A DNA stretch of 6,077 nucleotides from Eubacterium sp. (GTDB lineage Bacteria > Bacillota > Clostridia > Lachnospirales > Lachnospiraceae), in contig JABUSX010000035.1 of assembly GCA_021442545.1 (NCBI GenBank), positions 1 to 6,077 of the forward strand, in the 5' to 3' direction. Numbering within the stretch: the stretch's first letter is position 1; each line of letters opens with the position of its first letter. Shown in pieces: positions 1-5,962 of this stretch. The notes under the pieces were generated by a model that saw only the letters and a list, made by a program, of their open reading frames with translations, did no database searches and was not told the DNA's origin. The translations under genes were made by a program, and so were the position numbers.

Positions 1-1
1 G

Positions 2-169
2 TCACGCCTTGTTCTTCAGGTTCATGATGAACTGCTGATCGAAGCAAAAGAAGAAGAAAAAGATATTGTAAAGAGGATACTGGAAGAAGAGATGACCGGA
101 GCGGCAGATCTGGCCGTGAGTCTGGAGATCGATATGCATGAAGGAAATACCTGGTACGATGCCAAGTGA
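2..169 (+). CDS. polA: DNA polymerase I, C-terminal end (partial)
   Basis: This is the 3' end of a family A DNA polymerase, the enzyme that fills gaps and replaces RNA primers during lagging-strand synthesis and excision repair. Only the last 55 codons are in the window; the gene enters from the left edge and stops with TGA at 167-169. The fragment opens with LVLQVHDELLIEA, which is polymerase motif C. The VHDE block, fragment residues 7-10, carries the metal-binding catalytic aspartate of the palm domain. A charged helix (EEEKDIVKRILEEEM) follows, then an ending of the type EIDMHEGNTWYDAK, matching the usual PolA C-terminus (…G.NW..AK). The reading frame of coaE is open across this end, so the two genes abut or overlap and are probably co-transcribed. 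Identification is firm despite the truncation. Confidence 0.95.
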   Translation, partial: SRLVLQVHDELLIEAKEEEKDIVKRILEEEMTGAADLAVSLEIDMHEGNTWYDAK

Positions 170-178
170 CAGAGTGAC

Positions 179-183
179 AGAGG
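179..183 (+). promoter_or_regulatory. Ribosome binding site choosing the coaE start
   Basis: AGAGG lies 5 bases before the ATG at 189. It is the best-placed purine-rich site among the coaE start candidates. The ATG at 225 has no clear site. The ATG at 159 has only AAGGA some 13 bases away. The ATG at 138 has GGAG 10 bases away but would overlap polA by 32 bases. The choice remains uncertain. Confidence 0.4.
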
Positions 184-188
184 CACGG

Positions 189-836
189 ATGAACAATACG
201 GATCCGAATGAGAAAAACAGGGTCATGAACGGAAAAACAGTAAAGGTGCCGGCCGTCCGCCGGATCGGCATCACCGGGGGTGTGGGAGCCGGAAAAAGCG
301 AAATTCTGCGCTATCTTCAGGAAAGCCATCATGCAGCCGTTCTTCGTACAGATGAAACGGCGCAGGAACTGATGAAGCCTGGCGGAGTCTGTTATGAACG
401 GGTAAAAGCACTTTTTCCCGATTGTGTCCGTGAAGACGGCTGTTTTGACAGAAAAAAGATGGCAGGCCGTGTATTTACGGATCCGGACCTTCTGGAAACA
501 CTGAACGGGGTCGTGCATCCGGCTGTCTGGGAAGCCGTTATGGACTGGGAAAAGAAGAAATATGAAGAGGGCTTTACGGTTCTCTGTATCGAATCTGCCC
601 TTCTTGCGTCCGAAAAAGACAATGAAGCATTCGAAGAACTGTGGTATATTTATGCTCATCAGGAAGTTCGAAGACGGAGGCTGAAAGAAAGCCGCGGTTA
701 TTCGGACGAAAAGATCGATGCAATGATCTCCAGCCAGTCTTCCGAAGAAGCATTTGAGAAGAACTGTGATGTCCGGATCGATAACAGCGGAGAATTTGAG
801 CAGACGAAACAGCAGATCGATGCAGAACTTTTGTAA
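189..836 (+). CDS. coaE: Dephospho-CoA kinase
   Basis: CoaE catalyses the last step of coenzyme A synthesis: ATP-dependent phosphorylation of the 3'-hydroxyl of dephospho-CoA, in the cytoplasm. From the ATG at 189 the protein has 215 residues (family about 200). RIGITGGVGAGKS places the Walker A loop at residues 30-37. The RTDETA block fits the family's D-x-x-A substrate region, and LNGVVHPAV matches its conserved L-N-x-x-x-H-P-x-V. RRRRLKESRGYSDEKID and SSQSSEE form the arginine-rich lid, and CDVRIDNSG is the usual C-terminal (A/C)DxxIDNxG. The segment normally reading PLLFE is replaced by IESALLASEKDN followed by ELWYIY, a variant I associate with Lachnospiraceae CoaE. The start is ambiguous: the frame is open back to ATG 138 inside polA, and ATG 225 would give 203 residues, closest to family length. 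The stop at 834-836 is 14 bases before the next gene. Confidence 0.92.
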   Translation: MNNTDPNEKNRVMNGKTVKVPAVRRIGITGGVGAGKSEILRYLQESHHAAVLRTDETAQELMKPGGVCYERVKALFPDCVREDGCFDRKKMAGRVFTDPDLLETLNGVVHPAVWEAVMDWEKKKYEEGFTVLCIESALLASEKDNEAFEELWYIYAHQEVRRRRLKESRGYSDEKIDAMISSQSSEEAFEKNCDVRIDNSGEFEQTKQQIDAELL

Positions 837-850
837 TACGGAGTTGAGAT

Positions 851-1648
851 ATGGATTTCTGCAGCCTGGCAAGCGGCAGCAGCGGAAACAGTATATTTAT
901 CGGCAGTGAAACAACATCGATTCTTATAGACAGCGGTATATCCGGAAAGAGGACGGAGGAAAGGCTGCGTTCTTTCGGCCGGACCTGCACGGATCTGGAC
1001 GGGATCCTGGTAACGCATGAACACGCCGATCATATCAGCGGACTCGGAGTCCTGGCAAGGCGTCTTCATATACCGGTTTATGCAACGGAAGGAACGAAGA
1101 GGGCACTTCTGCATAACCGCAGCATCGGAGAAATTCCGGAAGAACAGATACATGTTATCGAGGCCGATGAGGAGCTGCAGATCGGAGACATGAAGATACG
1201 GCCTTTTTCTGTTTCTCATGATGCGGCAGAACCGGTCGGCTACCGTGTTTCCGCCGGGGGAAAAACGGCTGCGGTTGCAACGGATATGGGACTCTATACG
1301 GCATATACGATCCGTAATCTTCTGCAGGCGGATGTTCTTCTGCTGGAAGCAAATCACGATGTGCATATGCTGGAAGCCGGTCGTTATCCGTACTACCTGA
1401 AGATGCGTATTCTGGGGGACAAAGGACATCTGTCCAACGAGGCTTCCGGACGGCTTCTGACGGAAGTGCTGCATGATGATATCAAGCATATTTTACTGGG
1501 ACATCTGAGCGGAGAAAACAATTATCCGGCTCTGGCTTATGAAACGGTATGTGCAGAAGTGACGATGGGAGACTGTCCGTATCGTTCCGGGGATTTTCCG
1601 ATCTCCGTGGCGGCAAGGGATACCTGCGGAGAACTGATCCGTGTATAA
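851..1648 (+). CDS. MBL-fold metallohydrolase, YycJ/WalJ type
   Basis: A 265-residue metallo-beta-lactamase-fold hydrolase of the YycJ/WalJ (VicX) group. Group members have been described as DNA exonucleases involved in replication and repair; in Bacilli the gene often sits by the WalRK two-component system. Visible features are an N-terminal SLASGSSGNS (residues 5-14) typical of the group, IDSGIS at 26-31, and the metal motif HEHADH at 56-61 (H-x-H-x-D-H). Further metal-ligand candidates are H123 in SHDA, D145 in ATDMG, and H218 in LGHLSGENN; LLLEANHD (163-170) and GHLSN (192-196) are also characteristic. All expected metal ligands appear present, so the enzyme should be active. No signal peptide is seen; a cytoplasmic location is expected. 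GGAG at 840-843, 7 bases before the ATG, supports the start. Here it follows coaE by 14 bases instead of sitting next to walK, so any role in wall-stress signalling is not implied by context; a DNA-processing role beside polA is plausible. Confidence 0.88.
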   Translation: MDFCSLASGSSGNSIFIGSETTSILIDSGISGKRTEERLRSFGRTCTDLDGILVTHEHADHISGLGVLARRLHIPVYATEGTKRALLHNRSIGEIPEEQIHVIEADEELQIGDMKIRPFSVSHDAAEPVGYRVSAGGKTAAVATDMGLYTAYTIRNLLQADVLLLEANHDVHMLEAGRYPYYLKMRILGDKGHLSNEASGRLLTEVLHDDIKHILLGHLSGENNYPALAYETVCAEVTMGDCPYRSGDFPISVAARDTCGELIRV

Positions 1649-1694
1649 CGGGTTCCTGTGTTTGGATATGATCTTCAGATAAAGGGAGAGAAAC

Positions 1695-1967
1695 ATGAAA
1701 AAGACCATTATAACCGTAACAGGGAAAGATACTGTCGGAATTATCGCAAAGGTCTGTGTCTACCTTGCGGAGAATCAGGTCAATATTGAAGATATTTCTC
1801 AGACGATCCTGCAGGATTATTTTCACATGATGATGATTACGGATACGTCCGGATCTGACAAAACAACGGCGGAAATGGCGGCCGATCTGAAGAAGCTCGG
1901 AGAAGAGATCGGAGTCATGATTCATTGTCAGAGAGAAGATATTTTCGATATGATGCACAGGATCTGA
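1695..1967 (+). CDS. ACT-domain protein, UPF0237 family
   Basis: A 90-residue protein consisting almost entirely of one ACT domain, a fold that usually binds amino acids or other small ligands and controls a partner protein. The first strand (TIITVTG) leads into GKDTVGIIAKV at 10-20, the glycine-containing loop at the ligand interface. NQVNIEDISQTIL and YFHMMMITD follow, giving the beta-alpha-beta-beta order of UPF0237 proteins. The C-terminal part (LKKLGEEIGVMIHCQREDIFDMMHRI) is the second helix and last strand plus a short tail, also typical. No enzymatic domain is present, so it is more likely a sensor or subunit than an enzyme. GGAG at 1685-1688, 6 bases before the ATG, fixes the start. 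The gene lies 33 bases before the UPF0210 gene, a pairing also known in streptococci and other Firmicutes, so the likely partner is that protein. Ligand unknown. Confidence 0.9.
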   Translation: MKKTIITVTGKDTVGIIAKVCVYLAENQVNIEDISQTILQDYFHMMMITDTSGSDKTTAEMAADLKKLGEEIGVMIHCQREDIFDMMHRI

Positions 1968-2000
1968 TGCCGGTCACGTATAAAACAGGATAAGACGAAT

Positions 2001-3365
2001 ATGATCAGTATTTTAGAAGCGACAGAAACAAATGCCATGATCGAGAATGAAAATCTCGATGTCCGCACGATCACCATGGGGATCAGCCTTCTGGACTGCG
2101 CGTCGGAAGATCTCGGCCTTTTCTGCAGAAATATTTACGATAAGATCACGAAGAAAGCCAGGGATCTGGTAAAGACAGGAAAAGAGATCGAGGCGGATTT
2201 CGGCATCCCGATCGTCAATAAACGTATTTCGGTCACACCGGTCTCTCTGGCGGGCAGTGCTGCCTGCCGCAGTCCGGAGGATTTTGTCAAGGTGGCACAG
2301 ACTCTTGACAGGGCTGCCGGAGAAGTCGGCATTAATTTCCTTGGCGGCTATTCGGCTCTGGTCTCCAAGGGAATGACCGATTCAGAAGTAAACCTTATCC
2401 GGTCGATTCCGGAGGCCCTTTCTTCTACCGAAAAGCTCTGCTCATCGGTAAATGTCGGATCGACGAAAACAGGGATCAACATGGACGCGGTAGCTTTGAT
2501 GGGTCATATCATCCGCAGAACAGCGGAGGTCACATCGGACAGGGACTGCATGGGCTGTGCCAAGCTCGTTGTCTTCTGCAATGCACCGGATGATAATCCG
2601 TTTATGGCCGGCGCCTTTCATGGTGTAACCGAACCGGATACGGTCATTCATGTCGGCGTTTCCGGACCCGGCGTGGTCAAGCATGCGCTCGAATCGGTTC
2701 GGGGCGCAGATTTTGAGACTCTGTGTGAAACGATCAAAAAGACGGCCTTCAAGGTTTCGCGAGTCGGACAGCTTGTTGCCAAAGAAGCCTCCAGACGGCT
2801 GAATGTACCTTTCGGCATCATCGATCTTTCACTTGCACCGACGCCGGCAGTCGGAGATTCGGTGGCAGACATTCTGAAGGAAATCGGTCTTGAAGAGGCC
2901 GGTGCACCCGGAACGACAGCCGCTCTTGCGCTGCTGAATGATCAGGTCAAAAAGGGAGGCGTGATGGCCTCTTCCTATGTCGGAGGACTCTCCGGCGCCT
3001 TTATTCCGGTAAGCGAAGATCAGGGTATGATCCGTGCGGCGGAAAAGGGGGCGTTGACACTGGAAAAACTGGAGGCAATGACCTGCGTCTGTTCTGTCGG
3101 ACTGGACATGATCGCCATACCCGGAGATACGACGGAAGAATCGATTGCCGGTATACTGGCAGATGAAATGGCGATCGGCATGGTCAACCAGAAGACGACG
3201 GCTGTCAGACTGATTCCGGCAATCGGAAAGCAGGTCGGTGACAGGGTAACCTTCGGAGGACTGCTCGGCAGCGCACCGGTCATGCCGGTCAACACATTCT
3301 CCTGTGAACCCTTTATCCGCCGCGGCGGACGGATTCCGGCCCCGATACACAGCTTCAAGAATTAA
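2001..3365 (+). CDS. UPF0210 / DUF711 'PFL family' protein of unknown function
   Basis: A 454-residue cytoplasmic protein of the UPF0210 family (DUF711), full length for the family. The fold is described as related to pyruvate formate-lyase, but no biochemical activity is established to my knowledge. Conserved blocks visible are [12 protein letters not shown] at 22-33, [12 protein letters not shown] at 115-126, [15 protein letters not shown] at 150-164, then [12 protein letters not shown], a late [33 protein letters not shown] stretch (in pieces), and the C-terminus [14 protein letters not shown] see no glycyl-radical motif of the RVxG type near the C-terminus, so it should not be called a pyruvate formate-lyase. 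The start at 2001 fits the usual family beginning; the ribosome site is AGGA at 1987-1990, 10 bases away, a little distant. Its close coupling to the ACT gene upstream suggests that the ACT protein regulates or forms a complex with it. Confidence 0.9.
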   Translation: MISILEATETNAMIENENLDVRTITMGISLLDCASEDLGLFCRNIYDKITKKARDLVKTGKEIEADFGIPIVNKRISVTPVSLAGSAACRSPEDFVKVAQTLDRAAGEVGINFLGGYSALVSKGMTDSEVNLIRSIPEALSSTEKLCSSVNVGSTKTGINMDAVALMGHIIRRTAEVTSDRDCMGCAKLVVFCNAPDDNPFMAGAFHGVTEPDTVIHVGVSGPGVVKHALESVRGADFETLCETIKKTAFKVSRVGQLVAKEASRRLNVPFGIIDLSLAPTPAVGDSVADILKEIGLEEAGAPGTTAALALLNDQVKKGGVMASSYVGGLSGAFIPVSEDQGMIRAAEKGALTLEKLEAMTCVCSVGLDMIAIPGDTTEESIAGILADEMAIGMVNQKTTAVRLIPAIGKQVGDRVTFGGLLGSAPVMPVNTFSCEPFIRRGGRIPAPIHSFKN

Positions 3366-3535
3366 AATGATTTCGGCAGGTAATGAAAGCGGCCGGAACC
3401 GTTGTTCCGAAGCTGAATATTTCCGTATGGATGAAACATAATTATCCCATATCCGCTGTTTTGAAACGGGTATGTGCTCTGTATGAACGAAACCGGAAAC
3501 TTAACCATAACAGATCAACAAAAAGGAGTAAAAGC
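3366..3535 (+). promoter_or_regulatory. Intergenic region before pta with hairpin and weak promoter-like boxes
   Basis: 170 bases separate the UPF0210 stop from pta, much more than the gaps upstream. A perfect 6-bp hairpin, CGGAAC (3394-3399), loop CGTT, GTTCCG (3404-3409), has AGC/GCT outside it across a small interior loop. No T-run follows, so it is not a canonical intrinsic terminator; it could stabilise an upstream 3' end or be incidental. Promoter-like words are CATAAT at 3437-3442 (5 of 6 to TATAAT, no good -35) and TTGAAA at 3461-3466 with TATGAA at 3482-3487, but that spacer is only 15. A separate pta promoter is likely from the spacing; its exact place is not settled. Confidence 0.3.
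3523..3528 (+). promoter_or_regulatory. Strong ribosome binding site of pta
   Basis: AAGGAG lies 7 bases before the ATG at 3536. It decides the start: the reading frame is open upstream to 3383, but no comparable site precedes the earlier ATG codons and the extra residues do not resemble Pta. The strength of the site fits a highly expressed fermentation enzyme. Confidence 0.85.
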
Positions 3536-4522
3536 ATGGAAAACAGATTCAGCAAAATGATCGAAACATTGAGAAAAGCACCGAAGAAGATCGTATTTAC
3601 AGAGGGAACGGACGTGCGTATTCTGGAAGCTTCATCCCGCCTTCTGGCTGCAGATTTTCTGAAACCTGTTCTGATCGGGAACGTTGAGGAAGTGAAGGCT
3701 GCTGCCGAAAAATACGGATTTAATATTCGCGGTGCCGAGATCATTGATCCGAAAAACTACGAAAAGATGGATGAGATGGTGGATACCTTCCTGGAGCTGC
3801 GCAAAGGAAAAGGCTTTACGCCGGAGCAGGCAAGAGCAACACTTCTTCAGGCCAATTATTTCGGAACCATGCTGGTCAAGATGGGGGCTGCGGATTCTCT
3901 TCTCGGCGGCGCAACCTATTCTACGGCCGATACGGTTCGTCCGGCTCTGCAGCTGATCAAGACGAAACCCGGCAGCACGATCGTATCTTCCTGCTTTATT
4001 ATGATGCGTCAGGCGGCGACAGGAGATGACGAGATTCTTGCCATGGCAGACTGCGCAATCAATCTTTATCCGACGGAAGACGAGCTTGTTGAGATCTGCA
4101 GCACGACGGCAGAAACGGCAAAAGTATTCGGTGTTGACCCGAAGATCGCCTTCCTCAGCTATTCCACCAACGGCTCCGGAAAGGGCGAGGCCGTGGATAA
4201 GATGCACAATGCGGCAGCCAAGGCAAAAGAGCAGTTCCCGGACCTGAAGATCGAAGGAGAGATGCAGTTTGATGCAGCGGTTTCTCCGGAAGTCGCAAAG
4301 ACCAAATTCCCGGCTTCGGATGTGGCCGGATATGCCAATACCTTTATCTTCCCGGATATCAATGCCGGCAATATCGGCTACAAGATCGCACAGCGTCTCG
4401 GCGGCTTCGATGCATATGGCCCGATTCTGATGGGACTGAATGCACCTGTCAACGATCTTTCACGCGGCTGCAATGCGGAGGAAGTCTATTCCATGGCCAT
4501 CATTACGGCTGCTTTAGCGTAA
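3536..4522 (+). CDS. pta: Phosphate acetyltransferase
   Basis: Pta interconverts acetyl-CoA plus phosphate with acetyl-phosphate plus CoA in the cytoplasm, the first step of the Pta-AckA route that yields ATP and acetate in fermenters. The 328-residue length matches the short, single-domain class of the enzyme (no DRTGG or BioD-like N-terminal part). Conserved blocks are IVFTEGTDVR (19-28), GGATYSTADTVRPALQLI, SYSTNGSGKGEAVDK around 209-221, GEMQFDAAVSPEVA from 241, SDVAGYANTFIFPDINAGNIGYK in two adjoining stretches, and GPILMGLNAPVNDLSRGC near the C-terminus. The STNGS segment has asparagine where I would expect lysine (STKGS), a small variation. No ackA follows, although pta-ackA is the common order; the next gene is convergent tmcAL, overlapping by 20 bases. 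Transcription probably ends at the hairpin at 4631-4673. Confidence 0.95.
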   Translation: MENRFSKMIETLRKAPKKIVFTEGTDVRILEASSRLLAADFLKPVLIGNVEEVKAAAEKYGFNIRGAEIIDPKNYEKMDEMVDTFLELRKGKGFTPEQARATLLQANYFGTMLVKMGAADSLLGGATYSTADTVRPALQLIKTKPGSTIVSSCFIMMRQAATGDDEILAMADCAINLYPTEDELVEICSTTAETAKVFGVDPKIAFLSYSTNGSGKGEAVDKMHNAAAKAKEQFPDLKIEGEMQFDAAVSPEVAKTKFPASDVAGYANTFIFPDINAGNIGYKIAQRLGGFDAYGPILMGLNAPVNDLSRGCNAEEVYSMAIITAALA

Positions 4523-5780
4523 GGACAGGCCGGTTTTCTTCCGGAACAAACGGCGTTTCACTTTTGGCGGAACGGACGGATTCATATAACTGAGAGGCAA
4601 ACAGATCGCCGGCATAGCCGGGATCAGAAAGGTCGGCTCCCCTGGACAGCAGGGTGAGCCGTCCGTTTTTTTTGATCAGAGAGAAAAGTTCGTCAGGGCA
4701 GCTGTGGCCGAGGAGACGGACCGGAAGGCTCGCGGAGTTCGGCTGTCCGGTTTGTTCACGGCGGATCCGAAGCAGAATATGAAGCAGAGCTCTGCGAATG
4801 CGTGAAAGCGTCATATCTTTTGTTTTCAGCAGTTCCGAGAAAGCCGGGAAAGCCGTAAAGTCAGGGCGCAGGTTCAGAATACGGTTGGCCAGCTGAGGAG
4901 AGACATCTTCATAGGAGACAAGTGAGTCAGCTGTCTCTGTCCAGAGTGCATAACGCAGCATATCTGAAAAATCATCTGCTGTGACTGTATTCGCATGCAG
5001 GAGGTCTTCAGCCGTCTGTATATTGTGCAGAGCCTGCAGCGGAACAGGAAGGTATGAATTTATTACGTCCGCAGATTCTCCCGACAGGATCAGGCGGCGT
5101 ATTTCGGAAGAGGAAAGGAATTTCCGACCTTGAAGAGTACGGACCCGTTTCAGCGTGCGGGGACGAATGGAAGAACCCAGGCGGCGCAGAGCCAGACAGT
5201 ATTCCAGACCAAGAATGTTGTTGGGCTTCTGAAAAAACGAATCCGTAATGTCGGGAATGGGGGGCAGAGAAGATGCGGGAAGACCGCAGCAGCCGGCCAG
5301 ATCCGGCGCATTGTGAACAGCTTCGGCCAGAACGGCCGTGCGGGCCAGATCCTGCGCCCGGGCAAAGGTGGAACCATTCGCCAGTGCTTCACGGAGTTTT
5401 TTCTGAAAGAGCGGCGTTTCATAATGAAGAACCGATGCAAGAGCAAGAAAGGGTTCTATGCAGCCGGCTTCACTTCCGAACCATAACTCATCCACGCATC
5501 CGAGACGATCCAGGATATCCGCCGCGCCCTCGGCAAAGCGCCGTGCACTTCCCGTAGAAACAGATACAGGAAGCTCAAGGACAAGATCGACACCACAGCA
5601 GAGAGCGGTTTTTGTGCGGACATATTTGTCAAACAGAGCAGGTTCTCCGCGCTGCACGAAGTTTCCGCTCATAACAGCAACAAGGTGATCCGCTCCGGAA
5701 AGCCGTTTTGCTTCCCGAAAGAGACGGGCATGACCGTTGTGGCAGGGATTCAGTTCACAGATAACAGCAATCGTCTTCAT
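4503..5780 (-). CDS. tmcAL: tRNA(Met) cytidine acetate ligase
   Basis: TmcAL activates acetate with ATP to acetyl-AMP and transfers the acetyl group to the wobble cytidine of elongator tRNA-Met, giving N4-acetylcytidine, which guards against misreading of AUA. The 425-residue protein starts MKTIAVICELNPCHNGH; residues 7-20 form the nucleotide-binding segment with the HNGH nucleotidyltransferase motif at 14-17. Other family blocks are MSGNFVQRGEPAL (37-49), DLVLELPV (65-72), ELWFGSE (98-104), KPNNILGLEY (185-194) and the SSSEIR version of the usual S-A-T-x-I-R. The stretch between about 144 and 182 seems longer than in the Bacillus protein (judged from memory). The start at 5780 is chosen by homology: the frame is open to an ATG at 5870, but the promoter with a perfect -10 lies between the two. 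No Shine-Dalgarno site precedes 5780. Its 3' end overlaps pta tail to tail and contains the rightward terminator on the opposite strand. Confidence 0.9.
   Translation of the reverse strand: MKTIAVICELNPCHNGHARLFREAKRLSGADHLVAVMSGNFVQRGEPALFDKYVRTKTALCCGVDLVLELPVSVSTGSARRFAEGAADILDRLGCVDELWFGSEAGCIEPFLALASVLHYETPLFQKKLREALANGSTFARAQDLARTAVLAEAVHNAPDLAGCCGLPASSLPPIPDITDSFFQKPNNILGLEYCLALRRLGSSIRPRTLKRVRTLQGRKFLSSSEIRRLILSGESADVINSYLPVPLQALHNIQTAEDLLHANTVTADDFSDMLRYALWTETADSLVSYEDVSPQLANRILNLRPDFTAFPAFSELLKTKDMTLSRIRRALLHILLRIRREQTGQPNSASLPVRLLGHSCPDELFSLIKKNGRLTLLSRGADLSDPGYAGDLFASQLYESVRSAKSETPFVPEENRPVLTLKQP
4631..4673 (+). terminator. Intrinsic terminator for pta, inside tmcAL on the other strand
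   Basis: The left arm 4631-4644 (GGTCGGCTCCCCTG) pairs with 4650-4664 (CAGGGTGAGCCGTCC) around a 5-base loop GACAG. There are 13 or more pairs, mostly G-C, with one T-T mismatch (4633/4662) and one bulged T (4655). One G and then eight T (4666-4673) follow at once. This is a textbook rho-independent terminator reading rightward, 108 bases past the pta stop. It is fully inside the tmcAL coding sequence, where the T-run encodes the two lysines of LIKKNGR on the minus strand. It would leave the pta transcript with a 3' tail antisense to tmcAL. Confidence 0.8.
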
Positions 5781-5812
5781 ATCAGTATCATTACAGAATC
5801 GTGGAAAGGGTC

Positions 5813-5829
5813 TGCCTATATTATAGGCA
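5813..5829. promoter_or_regulatory. Palindromic operator-like site over the tmcAL -10 box
   Basis: TGCCTATA-T-TATAGGCA is a perfect inverted repeat: two 8-bp arms around one central base. On the minus strand it contains TATAAT and reaches to the predicted transcription start of tmcAL. A dimeric regulator bound here would block RNA polymerase. There is no T-run after it in either direction, so it is not a terminator. The regulator is not identifiable from the window. Confidence 0.5.
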
Positions 5830-5848
5830 TTCGTATTTGAACTGTGTA
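5813..5848 (-). promoter_or_regulatory. tmcAL promoter
   Basis: Read leftward, a perfect TATAAT (5825-5820) stands 17 bases from TACACA (5848-5843), which matches TTGACA at 4 of 6 positions. The predicted transcription start is near 5813, leaving a leader of about 33 bases to the ATG at 5780. The -10 box lies inside a perfect palindrome (5813-5829). This placement argues against translation from the upstream in-frame ATG at 5870. Confidence 0.6.
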
Positions 5849-5877
5849 GAGGAATGTATGATTTTATCATATCCTGC
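5845..5877. repeat. 33-bp direct repeat, copy 1, with internal dyad
   Basis: This copy matches 5917-5949 at 30 of 33 positions by direct comparison. It contains a perfect dyad, TATGAT-TTT-ATCATA (5857-5871). Its last bases begin a second small dyad, CCTGC-AGA-GCAGG (5873-5885). It overlaps the -35 region of the tmcAL promoter, a position suited to a regulator binding site. Confidence 0.6.
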
Positions 5878-5916
5878 AGAGCAGGAAGCCATGTGTAAAA
5901 TCCTTTGGAATGAAAA

Positions 5917-5949
5917 TGCAGAGGAAAGTATGATTTTATCCTATCCTGC
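5917..5949. repeat. 33-bp direct repeat, copy 2
   Basis: Second copy, 72 bp from the first, about seven helical turns, so both would face the same side of the DNA. The core TATGATTTTATC is identical; the dyad has one mismatch here (ATCCTA instead of ATCATA). Sequence flanking the two copies is unrelated, so this is a repeated site and not a simple tandem duplication of 72 bp. A much weaker third likeness (16 of 29) begins at 5982. Confidence 0.6.
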
Positions 5950-5962
5950 GGTCTTGTTTACA

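Noticed and set aside
698..1489. Long leftward open frame (263 codons) opposite coaE and the MBL-fold gene
   Set aside because: It lies antisense to two well-identified genes, its protein is rich in Cys, His and Arg with no recognisable motif, and it has no ribosome site. It follows from codon bias of the real genes.
2829..3350. Leftward open frame of 173 codons opposite the UPF0210 gene
   Set aside because: It is a shadow of a full-length conserved gene, with low-complexity Arg/Cys-rich composition and no family resemblance.
2001..3365. Annotation as pyruvate formate-lyase
   Set aside because: The protein is of UPF0210 length, no glycyl-radical motif is visible near the C-terminus, and no activating enzyme gene is adjacent.
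3383..3535. In-frame upstream extension of pta by 51 codons
   Set aside because: The extra residues are basic and unlike Pta, the family starts at the ATG at 3536, and that codon has a strong AAGGAG site.
3632..4207. Leftward open frame of 191 codons opposite pta
   Set aside because: It is antisense to a clearly conserved enzyme, without motif or start signal.
4528..4542. CCGG-TTTTCTT-CCGG hairpin just after the pta stop as terminator
   Set aside because: The stem is only four pairs with no T-run after it; the hairpin at 4631-4673 is far stronger.
5130..5688. Overlapping rightward open frames opposite tmcAL
   Set aside because: They have arginine/proline-rich shadow translations with no motif and no ribosome site, opposite a well-supported gene.
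5781..5870. In-frame upstream extension of TmcAL by 30 residues
   Set aside because: The family begins at the MK of the nucleotide-binding strand, and the predicted promoter with a perfect -10 lies downstream of the ATG at 5870. The site before that ATG is also too close.
5849..5949. CRISPR-like repeat/spacer reading of the two 33-bp copies
   Set aside because: Only two clear copies are present, no cas gene lies nearby, and the repeat lies at a promoter, which fits regulatory sites better.
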